A DNA stretch of 64,000 nucleotides from Acidobacteriota bacterium (GTDB lineage Bacteria > Acidobacteriota > Blastocatellia > Pyrinomonadales > Pyrinomonadaceae): positions 23,839 to 87,838 of the forward strand of contig JAIVJI010000072.1 in the NCBI GenBank assembly GCA_020200135.1, given 5' to 3'. Below are positions 26,438 through 34,678 of the stretch, piece by piece. The notes under the pieces were generated by a model, which saw nothing but the letters and a program-made list of their open reading frames with translations, was not told where the DNA came from and ran no database searches. Position numbers and translations under genes: made by a program. The first letter of the stretch is position 1. The number at the start of each line of letters is the position of its first letter.

Positions 26438-26510
26438 AATTAACCACAGGGACACGGAAGACACGGCTCGGCGCCTTTAAGCTGAGTCTTCCGTATCCCT
26501 GTGGTTAATT
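26438..26510. repeat. Long palindrome of the CCACAGGGACACGG family
   Basis: Arms 26438-26468 and 26480-26510 match at 27 of 31 positions when inverted (AATTAACCACAGGGA...). It lies between the zinc-finger and CHAT genes and may attenuate read-through. Its right arm contains an in-frame GTG that is a poor start for the CHAT gene. Confidence 0.8.
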
Positions 26511-26539
26511 CCATTTTCTCCGTAGCGGAAGACCCCAAG

Positions 26540-29374
26540 ATGACCCGAGCGGAATTGGTCTCGCGTCTGGTCGCGGCGGCGGGCGGCGGGGAGCGGAGCG
26601 CGCTCCTCGAAGCGCACGCGGCGCTGGCCGACGTGTCGCTGGCCCACGCGCTCAAGGACGTGTGCCTCGAAGCCTGGAGCGGCGACCCGCCGCGCGCGGT
26701 CGCCGCCGCCGCCGCGCTCGAAGCGCTCGCCGCCGCGCACGACTCCGACGAGGTCGCGGCCCTGAGCGACTGGGGCTCGGGCATCGCCGCGCTCGTCGGC
26801 GGCCGGATGGAGGAGGCCATCCGCCGGCTCGACGACGCCGAGTCGCGCTTCCGCCGCCTCTGCCAGCCGCACGCGGCCGCCAACACACAGGTCTCCAAGC
26901 TCATCGCGCTCGCCATGCTCGGCCGCTACGAGGAGGCCGTCGAGACCGGACTGCGCGCGCGCGACCGCTTTCTGGAGCACGGCGACCTGCTCGCCGCCGG
27001 CAAGGTCGAGAACAACATCGGCAACATCTACTTCCGCCGCGACCGCTACCACGAGGCCGAGCAGTTCCAGTCGGCGGCGCGCGCCCGCCTCGCCGTTGCG
27101 GGCGACGCGCGGGTGCTGGCGAAGCTCGACAACTGCCTCGCCAACACGCACGTCGCGCTCCACCGCTTCCGCTCCGCCGAACAGCTCTACCAGCAGGCGC
27201 TCGACTACGCGGAGGGCGCCGGCCTCACCGCCACGCTCGCCGAGATCGAGGGCAACATGGGCAACTTCGCGCTCTTCCAGGGGCGCTACGACCGCGCGCT
27301 CGACCTGCTCGAACGCTCGCGCCGCCGCTACGCCGCGCTCGGGATGCCGCACCAGTCGGCGGTCGCCGAGCTGGAGCTGGCCGACGCCTACCTCGAGCTG
27401 AACCTCTCGGCCGAGGCGCTGGCCGTCTACCGCCGCGTCGCGCCGACCTTCGCCGAGCTGGGGATGCGCGCCGAGCAGGCGCGCGCGCTCGCGCAGGGGG
27501 GGCGCGCCGCCATCCTCGCCGGCGACCCCGGCGAGGCGCACGGGCTGCTCGGGGAGGCGCGCAGGCTCTACGCGGCCGAGGACAACATGGTCGGCGAGGC
27601 TTACGTCACGCTCACGGAGGCGCAGATGCGGCTCGCCGAGGGCGACCACGTCTCGACGGCCGTGCTCGCGGCGCAGGCCGAGGCGCCGCTCGCGCGCGCG
27701 GGCACGTGGCGCCGCCTGCTCCTCGCGCGCTGGCTGCGCGGCGAGGCGGCGCGCGGGCAGGGGCAGGAGCGGCTCGCGCAGATTCTTCTGGAGACGACGC
27801 TCAGAGAGGCCGAGGCGCAGGCGCTCCCGCAGATCGCCGAGCGCTGCCACACCTCGCTCGGGCTGCTCGCGGCCGCGCGCGGCGAGACGCAGGCGGCCGA
27901 GGCTTCGTTCAAGCGCGCCGTCTCGCTCATCGAAGACTTGCGCGCGCCGCTGCCCGCGGAGGAGTTCCGCACCGCCTTCGTCGCCGACAAGCTCGCGCCC
28001 TACGACGAGTTGGTCCGGCTCTGCCTCTCCGACGGCCGCACGACCGACGCGCTCTGCTACACCGAGCGCGCGCGCTCGCGCGCTTTGGTCGAGATGCTGA
28101 GCGGCGCGCTCGCCGTCCACCCGCGTCCGCGCGACGAGTTCGAGGCCGAACTGTTCGGGCAGCTCGAGACGCTGCGCGAGGAGCTGAACTGGTTCTACAG
28201 CCGCATCAACCGCCCGCCCGAGGGTGACCCGGCGGGCGGCGCGGCCGCCATGCAGGCGCTCCACGACGCCGTGCGCGAGCGCGAGACGCGCACGCTCGAA
28301 ATCATGCGCCAGCTACAGCAGCGCGGCGGCGCGCCCGCGCTCGGCCGCACCGAGCCGCTCGACGTGCCGGGCTTGCAGAGGTCGCTCGGCTCCGACACCG
28401 CGCTCGTCGAGTACACGAGCCTCGGCGGCGAGCTGCTCGCCTTCGTCGTCACCGGCGAAAGCATCGAGGTCGTGCGCGGGCTGTCGGACGAGAGGGCCGT
28501 CGCCGAGGCGCTCGGACAGTTCCGCTTTCAGGTCGGGAGCCTCCGCTACGGCTCGGCGCGGATGCGCTCGCACCTCGCGTCGCTCGAAGGGCGCGCGCGC
28601 CAGCACCTCCGCACGCTCTACGACCTTCTGCTCCGTCGCGTCGAGCCGCTCCTCGGCGGGCGCCGCCTCGTCGTCGTCCCGCACCGCGCGCTCCACTACG
28701 TCCCGTTCCACGCGCTCGACGACGGCGACTCGTACGTCGTCGAGCGGCGCGAGGTCTCGTACGCGCCCTCGGCGTCCGTGCTCGGCTACTGCCTCGCTCG
28801 ACCCCAACGCCCGTTCGATCGCGCGCTCCTGATGGGCGTCGCCGACGAGCAGACGCCGCGCGTCCGCGACGAGATAGAGGCGCTCGCGCCGCTCTTCCCC
28901 GACTCGACGGCGCTGCTCGACGAACGCGCGACGGTCGCGGCGCTGCGCGAGCTCGCGCCGGCGGCCGACCTGCTCCACCTCGCCTGCCACGGCCAGTTCC
29001 GCCCCGACAGCCCGCTCTTCTCCTCGCTGAGACTCGGCGACGGCTGGCTCACCGTGCGCGACGCCTACACGCTCGACGTGGGCGCCTCGCTCGTCACGCT
29101 CTCGGCCTGCGAGACGGGCGTGAGCGCCGTCGCGCCGGGCGACGAGCTGCTCGGGCTCGTCCGAGGCTTCTTCTACGCCGGCGCGCCCTCGCTGCTGCTG
29201 AGCCTCTGGACGGTGGACGACGAGGCGACCGCCGAGCTGATGAAAGACTTCTACACCTCTTTGCGCGACGGCCAGCGCCCGGCCGCCGCCCTGCGCGCGG
29301 CGCAGCTCCGGCAGATGCGCGAGCGCCCGCACCCCTTCTTCTGGTCGCCCTTCGTCCTCACCGGCCGCTGGTAA
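26540..29374 (+). CDS. TPR-CHAT caspase-like protease
   Basis: Start at ATG 26540 gives 944 residues. About residues 60-470 are tetratricopeptide repeats (ENNIGNIYFRRDRYHEAEQF, LDNCLANTHVALHRF, IEGNMGNFALFQGRYDRAL). After a linker (about 540-590) comes a CHAT domain with its catalytic dyad His817 (LLHLACHGQF) and Cys857 (TLSACETG), ending in HPFFWSPFVLTGRW. CHAT proteins are cysteine proteases of the caspase/separase clan. No membrane segment is seen, so it is cytoplasmic. Following a sigma and an anti-sigma-like gene, it could cleave the latter, as TPR-CHAT (Csx29) cleaves Csx30 to free a sigma factor in type III-E CRISPR. That is a hypothesis. Confidence 0.92.
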   Translation: MTRAELVSRLVAAAGGGERSALLEAHAALADVSLAHALKDVCLEAWSGDPPRAVAAAAALEALAAAHDSDEVAALSDWGSGIAALVGGRMEEAIRRLDDAESRFRRLCQPHAAANTQVSKLIALAMLGRYEEAVETGLRARDRFLEHGDLLAAGKVENNIGNIYFRRDRYHEAEQFQSAARARLAVAGDARVLAKLDNCLANTHVALHRFRSAEQLYQQALDYAEGAGLTATLAEIEGNMGNFALFQGRYDRALDLLERSRRRYAALGMPHQSAVAELELADAYLELNLSAEALAVYRRVAPTFAELGMRAEQARALAQGGRAAILAGDPGEAHGLLGEARRLYAAEDNMVGEAYVTLTEAQMRLAEGDHVSTAVLAAQAEAPLARAGTWRRLLLARWLRGEAARGQGQERLAQILLETTLREAEAQALPQIAERCHTSLGLLAAARGETQAAEASFKRAVSLIEDLRAPLPAEEFRTAFVADKLAPYDELVRLCLSDGRTTDALCYTERARSRALVEMLSGALAVHPRPRDEFEAELFGQLETLREELNWFYSRINRPPEGDPAGGAAAMQALHDAVRERETRTLEIMRQLQQRGGAPALGRTEPLDVPGLQRSLGSDTALVEYTSLGGELLAFVVTGESIEVVRGLSDERAVAEALGQFRFQVGSLRYGSARMRSHLASLEGRARQHLRTLYDLLLRRVEPLLGGRRLVVVPHRALHYVPFHALDDGDSYVVERREVSYAPSASVLGYCLARPQRPFDRALLMGVADEQTPRVRDEIEALAPLFPDSTALLDERATVAALRELAPAADLLHLACHGQFRPDSPLFSSLRLGDGWLTVRDAYTLDVGASLVTLSACETGVSAVAPGDELLGLVRGFFYAGAPSLLLSLWTVDDEATAELMKDFYTSLRDGQRPAAALRAAQLRQMRERPHPFFWSPFVLTGRW

Positions 29375-29423
29375 ATTTGCAGGCCCCCGCCCCGACGCCC
29401 GTCAAATTTTCTCGTTTTTGAGT

Positions 29424-29452
29424 GTATTTTTTACCCGGCCGCGGGCACTGTT
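29424..29452 (+). promoter_or_regulatory. ECF-type promoter element, copy 2 (before subtilase)
   Basis: GTATTTTT (29424-29431), 13 nt, GCACTGTT (29445-29452), identical in both blocks and in spacing to copies at 25730 and 31892. It lies 132 nt before the subtilase ATG and shows that an in-frame start at 29422 cannot be used from this promoter. Confidence 0.75.
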
Positions 29453-29583
29453 TGGTGGGAGAAAGGCATCAAAAGCGGTGGACTTTCCAGCGCCCGCCGA
29501 GCCCGACATCCGGCGTGTTCCGAGTCGCACCGAATTCCCCGAAGGTTATCTTTTCTTTAAGTAATTTTAAGGAGTCCTCCGTG

Positions 29584-31791
29584 ATGTCCCGCAAGTTCTT
29601 TCGCCCCCTCGCGGTGCTCGCGCTGCTGGCGACCCTGCTTTTCGCGGGTCTGCCCGGCGCACGCGTCTCCCGGGCCTCCGACGGCTCGGTCGAGAACGGC
29701 GAGGAGTCGTACATCCCGGACGAGGTCAACCTCAAGCTCTTCAACCCGGCCGACCTCAGCTCAATTACCCAGCAATACGGCCTCCAGCTCATCGAGCAGT
29801 TCGGCAACCGGCCCATCTTCCTCCTGCGCACGCCCTCGGACTCGAAGGCGCTCGCCGCCAAAATTCTTGCAGAGAACCCTCTGAAGGTGCAGTTCGCCGA
29901 GGCCAACTTCACCTCCGGTTCGCCCGAAGGGAGCGGCAACTCCTGGCAGGTCGGGAACTCCTGGCAGGTCGGCAATTCGTGGCAGGTCGGGAACTCCTGG
30001 CAGGTCGGTGAAAACCCGCCCGACAGCGGGAAGGTGCAGTACAAGACTCAGTGGGCCGGGGACAAGGTCGGGCTGAAGGAGGCGCACAAGGCTTCCAAGG
30101 GCGCGGGCACCATCGTCGCCGTGCTCGACACGGGCGTCGACCGACGCCACCCCGCGCTGGCAGGGCGGCTCATGGCCGGGCGCGACTTCGTCGACGACGA
30201 CGACGACCCGAGCGAGGTTCTGCCCGCGTGCCCGGCGGGCTCGACCGCGACAGACCCGCGCGCCTGCGGCCCCTACGGCCACGGCACGCACGTCGCCGGG
30301 CTCGTCGCGCTCATCGCGCCCGAGGCCAAGATCATGCCGGTGCGCGTGCTCGACCCGCAGGGCGTCGGCAACATGTGGGTGCTGGCCGAGGCGCTGCGCT
30401 ACGCGGCCGACCCCGACGGCAACCCCGCGACCGACGACGGCGCCGACGTCATCAACCTGAGCCTCGCCACCGTCAATCAATCGGACCTGCTCAGCACCGT
30501 CCTCGGCGAGATTTGCTCCGACGACCCGGCCGTGCCGAGGGACCCGACCGCGCCGGTCTATCCGAACGTCGTCGTGGTGGCCGCCGCCGGCAACCGCGGG
30601 ACGACCGCCGAGATGTTCCCGGCGGCCGAGAACTTCGAGGGCGAGCTGTCGGTCGCCGCCAGCCTGCCCGACGACAAGCTGGCCTCCTTCTCGCAGCGCG
30701 ACGACCGCATCGACCTGATGGCCCCGGGCGTCGGCATCACGTCGAGCGTCCCCGGCAACGGGACGGGCGTGTGGGCCGGCACCTCGATGGCCGCGCCGAT
30801 GGTCGCGGGCGTCGCGGCGCTGGTGCGCGCGGCCGCGCCGTCGAAGAACGCGCACGACGTGAAGGAGCACATCGACGACACGAGCTTCGACACGCGCGAC
30901 CTGGGCTTCGAGAAGGACCCGCCCGTCCGCGAGCGCCTGGACGCGGCGGCGGCCGTCAAGACGCTGGTGGTCGGGACGCCCAACCCCATCGACGACACGC
31001 GCACCTTCGTCCGCCAGCACTACCTCGACTTCTTCAACCGCGCCCCCGACGCGGAGGGACTCGACCACTGGTCGAACGAGATCGCGCAGTGCGGCGCCGA
31101 CGCCGCGTGCGCGCAGTTCCGGCGCGTCAACACTTCGGGCGCCTTCTTCGTCTCGCTCGAGTTCAAGGACACGGGCTACTTCGTCTACCGCCTGCACAAG
31201 GCCGCGTTCGGCAACGGGCCCGGCGCGCCCGTCCCCGTCCGCTACGAGGACTTTATGCCCGACACGCAGCGCATCGGTGAGGGCGTCGTCGTCAACTCGC
31301 CGGGCTGGCAGCAGAAGCTCGCCGACAACCGGCAGGCGTTCCTGCTCGACTTCGTCACGCGCAAGACCGACCCGTCGGGCCGCGACTTCGCGACCGTCTT
31401 CCCCCAGGGGACTAGTGCGGAGACGATTGTTGACAAGCTCTTCGTCAACGTCGGCGTCCCGCCGCTCCCGGCCGAGCGCGAGGCGCTCGTCGCGGAGCTT
31501 TCGGTTAACCCCGACTCGGCGGAGCTGCGCGCCGCCGTGCTCAGGAAGGTGGCCGACAGCCCCCTCGTCGTCCGGCGCGAGTTCACGAAGGCGTTCGTGC
31601 TGATGCAGTACTTCGGCTACCTGCGGCGCAACCCCAGTGACGTGGGCTTCGACGGGCAGTCCGACCCGAACTACGTCGGCTACAACCACTGGCTCACGAA
31701 GCTCGAAGCGGCGGGCGGCGACTTCCACCGCGCCGAGATGGTGCGCGCCTTCCTCGAATCCTTCGAGTACCGCCAGCGCTTCCGCCAGTGA
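29584..31791 (+). CDS. Secreted subtilisin-like protease with GNSWQV repeats and DUF4214 domains
   Basis: Start at ATG 29584, nine nucleotides after AAGGAG; 735 residues. Signal peptide (FFRPLAVLALLATLLFAGLPG), a propeptide (about 40-115), four tandem GNSWQV units (118-141), then the S8 catalytic domain with Asp182 (AVLDTGVD), His233 (HGTHVAG) and Ser401 (GTSMAAP). Residues from about 475 on form DUF4214 modules (FVRQHYLDFFNRAPDAEGLDHW and a second one ending HRAEMVRAFLESFEYRQRF), domains common in surface or secreted proteins. It carries the same promoter element as the zinc-finger/CHAT pair, so it is probably co-regulated. Confidence 0.93.
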   Translation: MSRKFFRPLAVLALLATLLFAGLPGARVSRASDGSVENGEESYIPDEVNLKLFNPADLSSITQQYGLQLIEQFGNRPIFLLRTPSDSKALAAKILAENPLKVQFAEANFTSGSPEGSGNSWQVGNSWQVGNSWQVGNSWQVGENPPDSGKVQYKTQWAGDKVGLKEAHKASKGAGTIVAVLDTGVDRRHPALAGRLMAGRDFVDDDDDPSEVLPACPAGSTATDPRACGPYGHGTHVAGLVALIAPEAKIMPVRVLDPQGVGNMWVLAEALRYAADPDGNPATDDGADVINLSLATVNQSDLLSTVLGEICSDDPAVPRDPTAPVYPNVVVVAAAGNRGTTAEMFPAAENFEGELSVAASLPDDKLASFSQRDDRIDLMAPGVGITSSVPGNGTGVWAGTSMAAPMVAGVAALVRAAAPSKNAHDVKEHIDDTSFDTRDLGFEKDPPVRERLDAAAAVKTLVVGTPNPIDDTRTFVRQHYLDFFNRAPDAEGLDHWSNEIAQCGADAACAQFRRVNTSGAFFVSLEFKDTGYFVYRLHKAAFGNGPGAPVPVRYEDFMPDTQRIGEGVVVNSPGWQQKLADNRQAFLLDFVTRKTDPSGRDFATVFPQGTSAETIVDKLFVNVGVPPLPAEREALVAELSVNPDSAELRAAVLRKVADSPLVVRREFTKAFVLMQYFGYLRRNPSDVGFDGQSDPNYVGYNHWLTKLEAAGGDFHRAEMVRAFLESFEYRQRFRQ
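29935..30006 (+). repeat. Four tandem 18-bp units encoding GNSWQV
   Basis: Four in-frame copies of an 18-bp unit (GGSAACTCSTGGCAGGTC type) encode GNSWQV four times between propeptide and catalytic domain. Copies differ only at synonymous positions, so the peptide is under selection or the expansion is recent. Confidence 0.9.
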
Positions 31792-31825
31792 GGCGACCCG
31801 GCGACTGACCGAGTCCTGACGACCG

Positions 31826-31867
31826 GAGGGGCGGCCGCTCTAACCAGCGGCCACCCCTCTAAATTTT
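31826..31867 (+). terminator. Terminator after the subtilase gene
   Basis: Arms 31826-31839 and 31846-31859 pair over 14 bp with a single mismatch, loop of 6, followed by TAAATTTT. It separates the subtilase message from the sRNA candidate. Confidence 0.75.
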
Positions 31868-31891
31868 CACGACAAAAATTTTCCGCCGCGC

Positions 31892-31920
31892 GTATTTTTA
31901 CGCCCGCCGCCCGCACTGTT
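31892..31920 (+). promoter_or_regulatory. ECF-type promoter element, copy 3 (before sRNA candidate)
   Basis: GTATTTTT (31892-31899), 13 nt, GCACTGTT (31913-31920), identical to copies 1 and 2, with an AT-rich tract upstream. No protein gene follows on this strand before a terminator 170 nt on, so it seems to drive a noncoding transcript. Confidence 0.7.
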
Positions 31921-31925
31921 CGCGT

Positions 31926-32088
31926 GTAAGCCGCCGCGACCCGAAACGTCGCGGCGGCCGGCCGGGGACCCGGCCGAGAGCAAGGGGTTTGCACAGCATC
32001 TGTCGGGGCGCTTTCCGTCACGGGGAGAACGGGGCGCCTCGCCAGTCGGGCGGCGCGGTCGGAAGGCCGCGCCGCCCATCCTTTTTTT
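31926..32088 (+). ncRNA. Candidate structured small RNA under the ECF-type promoter
   Basis: From about six nucleotides after promoter copy 3 to a terminator lie about 160 nt without a convincing ORF. A perfect 11-bp stem (31930-31940 with 31948-31958, loop CCGAAAC) starts it, then a second perfect 8-bp GC stem (31959-31966 with 31969-31976), a 70-nt less structured middle, and a perfect 11-bp terminator stem (32048-32058 with 32067-32077) followed by ATCC and seven T. The last T residues overlap the stop codon of the convergent hydrolase gene. Architecture fits a trans-acting sRNA; no known family is recognised and no target is identified. Confidence 0.6.
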
Positions 32089-32980
32089 ACGCCGCCCCGT
32101 ACTTCTTGAACCAGGCCCGGAGGCGCTGCCAGCCGTCGGCGGCCGCCTCCTTGTTGTATGAGGGGCGGTAGTCCGCGTGGAAGCCGTGTCCGGCCTCCGG
32201 GTAGACGATGATCTCCGAACGCCGCGCGGCCTTCGACTTCGACGCCTTCAGCGCCTCGCGCATCCGCTCGACCGACGCGAGGGGGATGCCCGTGTCCTTC
32301 CCGCCGTAGAGCCCGAGCACCGGCGCGTTCAGCTCGCCGGCCACGTCGACGGGCTGGCGCGGCGTCAGAGGGCTTACGGCCGCGCCCTCGCGCGCGACCA
32401 GACGCCCGTACCACGCGACGCCCGCGTCCAGCTCCCTGCTGTGCGCCGAGTAGAGCCACACGATGCGCCCGCCCCAGCAGAAGCCCGTGACGCCGACCTT
32501 CTTCCCGTCCGACCTCTTCGTCGCGCGCGCCCACCCGACGGTCGAGTCGAGGTCGGCCATCACCTGCTCGTCCGGCACCTGCCCGACGACCTTCATCACG
32601 TCCTCCATCTTGAGCCGCGTCGTGTCGCCCTGCCGGAAGTAGAGCGACGGCGCGACGGCCAGATAGCCGAGCTTGGCGAAGCGGCGGCAGACGTCCTTGA
32701 TGTGCTCGTGGACGCCGAAAATCTCCTGCACGACGAGGGCGACGGGGAAGTTCTTGCCCCGCAGGGGCATCGCGCGGTAGGCCGGCATCTCGACGCCGCC
32801 GCGCACGGGGATTTTGACCTCGCCCGCTTCGAGCCCCTGCGCGTCGGTCGTAATTATGGTCTGCGCCGCGACGGGCTGGACGGCCAGCGCGAACCCCGCC
32901 GCCAGCGACCCGGCGATGAAACCGCGCCGCGACACCTCCTCCGGCAACAGTCCGACAAGTTCTTCGTGCGTCTCTCTCAC
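32087..32980 (-). CDS. Exported dienelactone hydrolase family protein
   Basis: Start taken at GTG 32978-32980, seven nucleotides after AAAGGA, giving 297 residues; an ATG 30 nt upstream is possible. A twin-arginine signal is present ([23 protein letters not shown]). The alpha/beta hydrolase domain has the nucleophile Cys in VTGFCWGG and the His in [11 protein letters not shown], as in dienelactone hydrolases, and [15 protein letters not shown] in the family block. It likely hydrolyses a lactone or ester in the periplasm; the substrate is unknown. It stands alone, convergent with the sRNA candidate. Confidence 0.9.
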   Translation of the reverse strand: MRETHEELVGLLPEEVSRRGFIAGSLAAGFALAVQPVAAQTIITTDAQGLEAGEVKIPVRGGVEMPAYRAMPLRGKNFPVALVVQEIFGVHEHIKDVCRRFAKLGYLAVAPSLYFRQGDTTRLKMEDVMKVVGQVPDEQVMADLDSTVGWARATKRSDGKKVGVTGFCWGGRIVWLYSAHSRELDAGVAWYGRLVAREGAAVSPLTPRQPVDVAGELNAPVLGLYGGKDTGIPLASVERMREALKASKSKAARRSEIIVYPEAGHGFHADYRPSYNKEAAADGWQRLRAWFKKYGAA

Positions 32981-33158
32981 AAGTGTTCCTTTCCGAAAGT
33001 GGGATGGCACTACTCTAGCGCAAGCGCGCGTGAGCCGGAAGAACCTTCCCGACTTTTTTCGCGCCGGCGGCGCGGCGCGGCGCGCTTGAAATGGCGGGCG
33101 GGGCGGCGTAGATTGGCAGCGCTTTGTCTATCCCCTGAATCGCGGGAGGGAAATCCCC

Positions 33159-33656
33159 ATGAGCTTATGTGCGTCGCTGGCGGCGGAGATGCGGCAGGAG
33201 GCGAAGACGACGAGGCGCCTGCTCGAGCGCGTGCCCGAGGCGTCCTTCGGGTGGAAGCCCCACGAGAAGTCGATGACGCTGGGGCGTCTGGCCGCGCACG
33301 TCGCGGAGCTGCCCGAGCTGGTCATCCCGGCGCTGACCCGGCCCGAGTTAGACTTCGCCTCGGGCGACTTCAAACCGTTCCACCCGGAGAGCACGGCCGA
33401 GCTGCTTGAGAAGTTCGACCGCAACATCGACGCGGCCGTCGGGCTGCTGGAGAAACAGCCCGACGACCGCATGGGCGAGCCGTGGAAACTGCGGAGCGGC
33501 GACCACGTCCTCTTCGAGATGCCGCGCGCGATGGTCGTCCGCTTCGTCGGGCTCAACCACGTCGTCCACCACCGCGGGCAGCTCTCGGTCTACCTGCGCC
33601 TGCTCGACGTGCCGCTGCCCTCCATCTACGGCCCCTCGGCGGACGAAGGCAGGTAG
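33159..33656 (+). CDS. DinB family protein
   Basis: A 165-residue four-helix-bundle protein of the DinB/YfiT type. LGRLAAHVAELP supplies the first metal histidine and LNHVVHHRGQLSVYLRLL the C-terminal His pair of the family's metal site. It closes with the usual IYGPSADE phrase. DinB-like proteins act as metal-dependent thiol transferases or have unknown function; none can be assigned. RBS GGAGGG precedes the ATG. It is followed 30 nt later by the DUF72 gene. Confidence 0.9.
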   Translation: MSLCASLAAEMRQEAKTTRRLLERVPEASFGWKPHEKSMTLGRLAAHVAELPELVIPALTRPELDFASGDFKPFHPESTAELLEKFDRNIDAAVGLLEKQPDDRMGEPWKLRSGDHVLFEMPRAMVVRFVGLNHVVHHRGQLSVYLRLLDVPLPSIYGPSADEGR

Positions 33657-33686
33657 GACGCGCGCGGACTTTTCAAGGGGGTCGGG

Positions 33687-34424
33687 ATGACGGCTGCGGG
33701 CAAGGTGTCTGTGAGGATCGGCTGCTGCGGCTTCCGCTCGTCGCGCCAGACCTATTACGAGTCGCTCGACTCGGTCGAGGTGCAGCACACCTTCTACCAG
33801 CCGCCGCAGGTTCAGACGCTGCGGCGCTGGCGCGACGAGGCGCCCGCCGGCTTCGAGTTCACGCTCAAGGCGTGGCAGCTCGTCACGCACCAGGCGTCGA
33901 GCCCGACCTACAGGCGGCTCAAACGCACGCTCGACGAAGAGGAGAAAGAGGGCGCCGGCTTCTTCCGCCCGACCGAGGTCGTCCGTGGCGCGTGGGAGCT
34001 GACGCGCGAGTGCGCCGGGGCGTTGGGCGCGCGCGCGCTGCTCTTCCAGTGCCCGGCCAGCTTCAGGCCCGTGCGCGAGAACGTCGAGAACATGCGGCGC
34101 TTCTTCCGGGGCGCGGAGCGCGCGGGGCTCGTCTTCTGCTGGGAGCCGCGCGGCGGCTGGCCGCGCGAGCTGATAAGCGAGCTGTGCGAGGAGCTCGCGC
34201 TGTGGCACGCCGTCGACCCCTTCGCGGAGCGGACGCTGACGCCCGGCCGCTGCTACTTCCGCCTGCACGGGCGCAAGGGCTGGCGCTACAAGTACGAGGA
34301 CGGCGAGCTGGAGGAGCTGCGCTCGATGCTGCCGCGCGACGCCGCGTCCTACGTCTTCTTCAACAACGTCCACATGCGCGAAGACGCGCGCCTCTTCCGC
34401 GAGATGGTCGAGGGGGGCGACTGA
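33687..34424 (+). CDS. DUF72 family protein
   Basis: A 245-residue protein of the DUF72 (YecE-like) TIM-barrel family: IGCCGFRSSRQTYYESLDSVEVQHTFYQ at the start, GFEFTLKAWQLVTH, FCWEPRGGW, YFRLHGRKGWRYKYEDGEL and a final VFFNNVHMREDA. Known members are small TIM barrels, with no established activity. RBS AGGGGG lies 8-13 nt before the ATG. It follows the DinB gene closely, probably in one transcript. Confidence 0.9.
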   Translation: MTAAGKVSVRIGCCGFRSSRQTYYESLDSVEVQHTFYQPPQVQTLRRWRDEAPAGFEFTLKAWQLVTHQASSPTYRRLKRTLDEEEKEGAGFFRPTEVVRGAWELTRECAGALGARALLFQCPASFRPVRENVENMRRFFRGAERAGLVFCWEPRGGWPRELISELCEELALWHAVDPFAERTLTPGRCYFRLHGRKGWRYKYEDGELEELRSMLPRDAASYVFFNNVHMREDARLFREMVEGGD

Positions 34425-34507
34425 ACGCGCCCCGAGAAGCGCCTGACATCCACCCGGCCGCGCCGCCTCGTAAGTATGTGCGTGCGAGCAGGGGCGGTCG
34501 AAGACGA

Positions 34508-34612
34508 TTTTCGACTTTGAACGGCGGCGATTTCGCGCACGCCTTCACCGTCCGCGGCGGAAGGATCGCTGGCTTCCACGAGTACATGGACGCGGCCGCC
34601 GCCTTCGCGTAG
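34508..34612 (+). pseudogene. C-terminal remnant of a SnoaL/NTF2-like protein
   Basis: One frame here encodes STLNGGDFAHAFTVRGGRI followed by AGFHEYMDAAAAFA and a stop. This is the typical last strand pair and helix of SnoaL-like/ketosteroid-isomerase-like proteins (F.f.dGkI..f.eY.D). The rest of such a gene is missing; upstream is the DUF72 gene in another frame. It is a relic truncated at its 5' side, ending just before a palindrome. Confidence 0.6.
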
Positions 34613-34629
34613 ACGGGGCCGACCACAGA

Positions 34630-34678
34630 GGCGCGGGGGCGCGGAGATTCTATTTTGAAATCTCCGCGCCCCCGCGCC
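34630..34678. terminator. 20-bp GC palindrome (CCACAGAGGCGCGG family)
   Basis: Arms 34630-34649 and 34659-34678 pair perfectly over 20 bp around TCTATTTTG-like loop sequence. Preceded by GACCACAGA, the hallmark of the second palindrome family in this window. The left-strand gene ends within it, so its last residues (GGAEISK) are encoded by the repeat. Confidence 0.75.

Noticed and set aside
25079..29374. Type III-E CRISPR (craspase) locus
   Set aside because: There is sigma, an inhibitor-like protein and TPR-CHAT, but no Cas7-11, no Cas1/2 and no array anywhere in the window; only an analogy is proposed.
31989..32171. 60-codon ORF inside the sRNA candidate
   Set aside because: It crosses the terminator into the antisense of the hydrolase gene and has no ribosome site; composition is that of a shadow frame.
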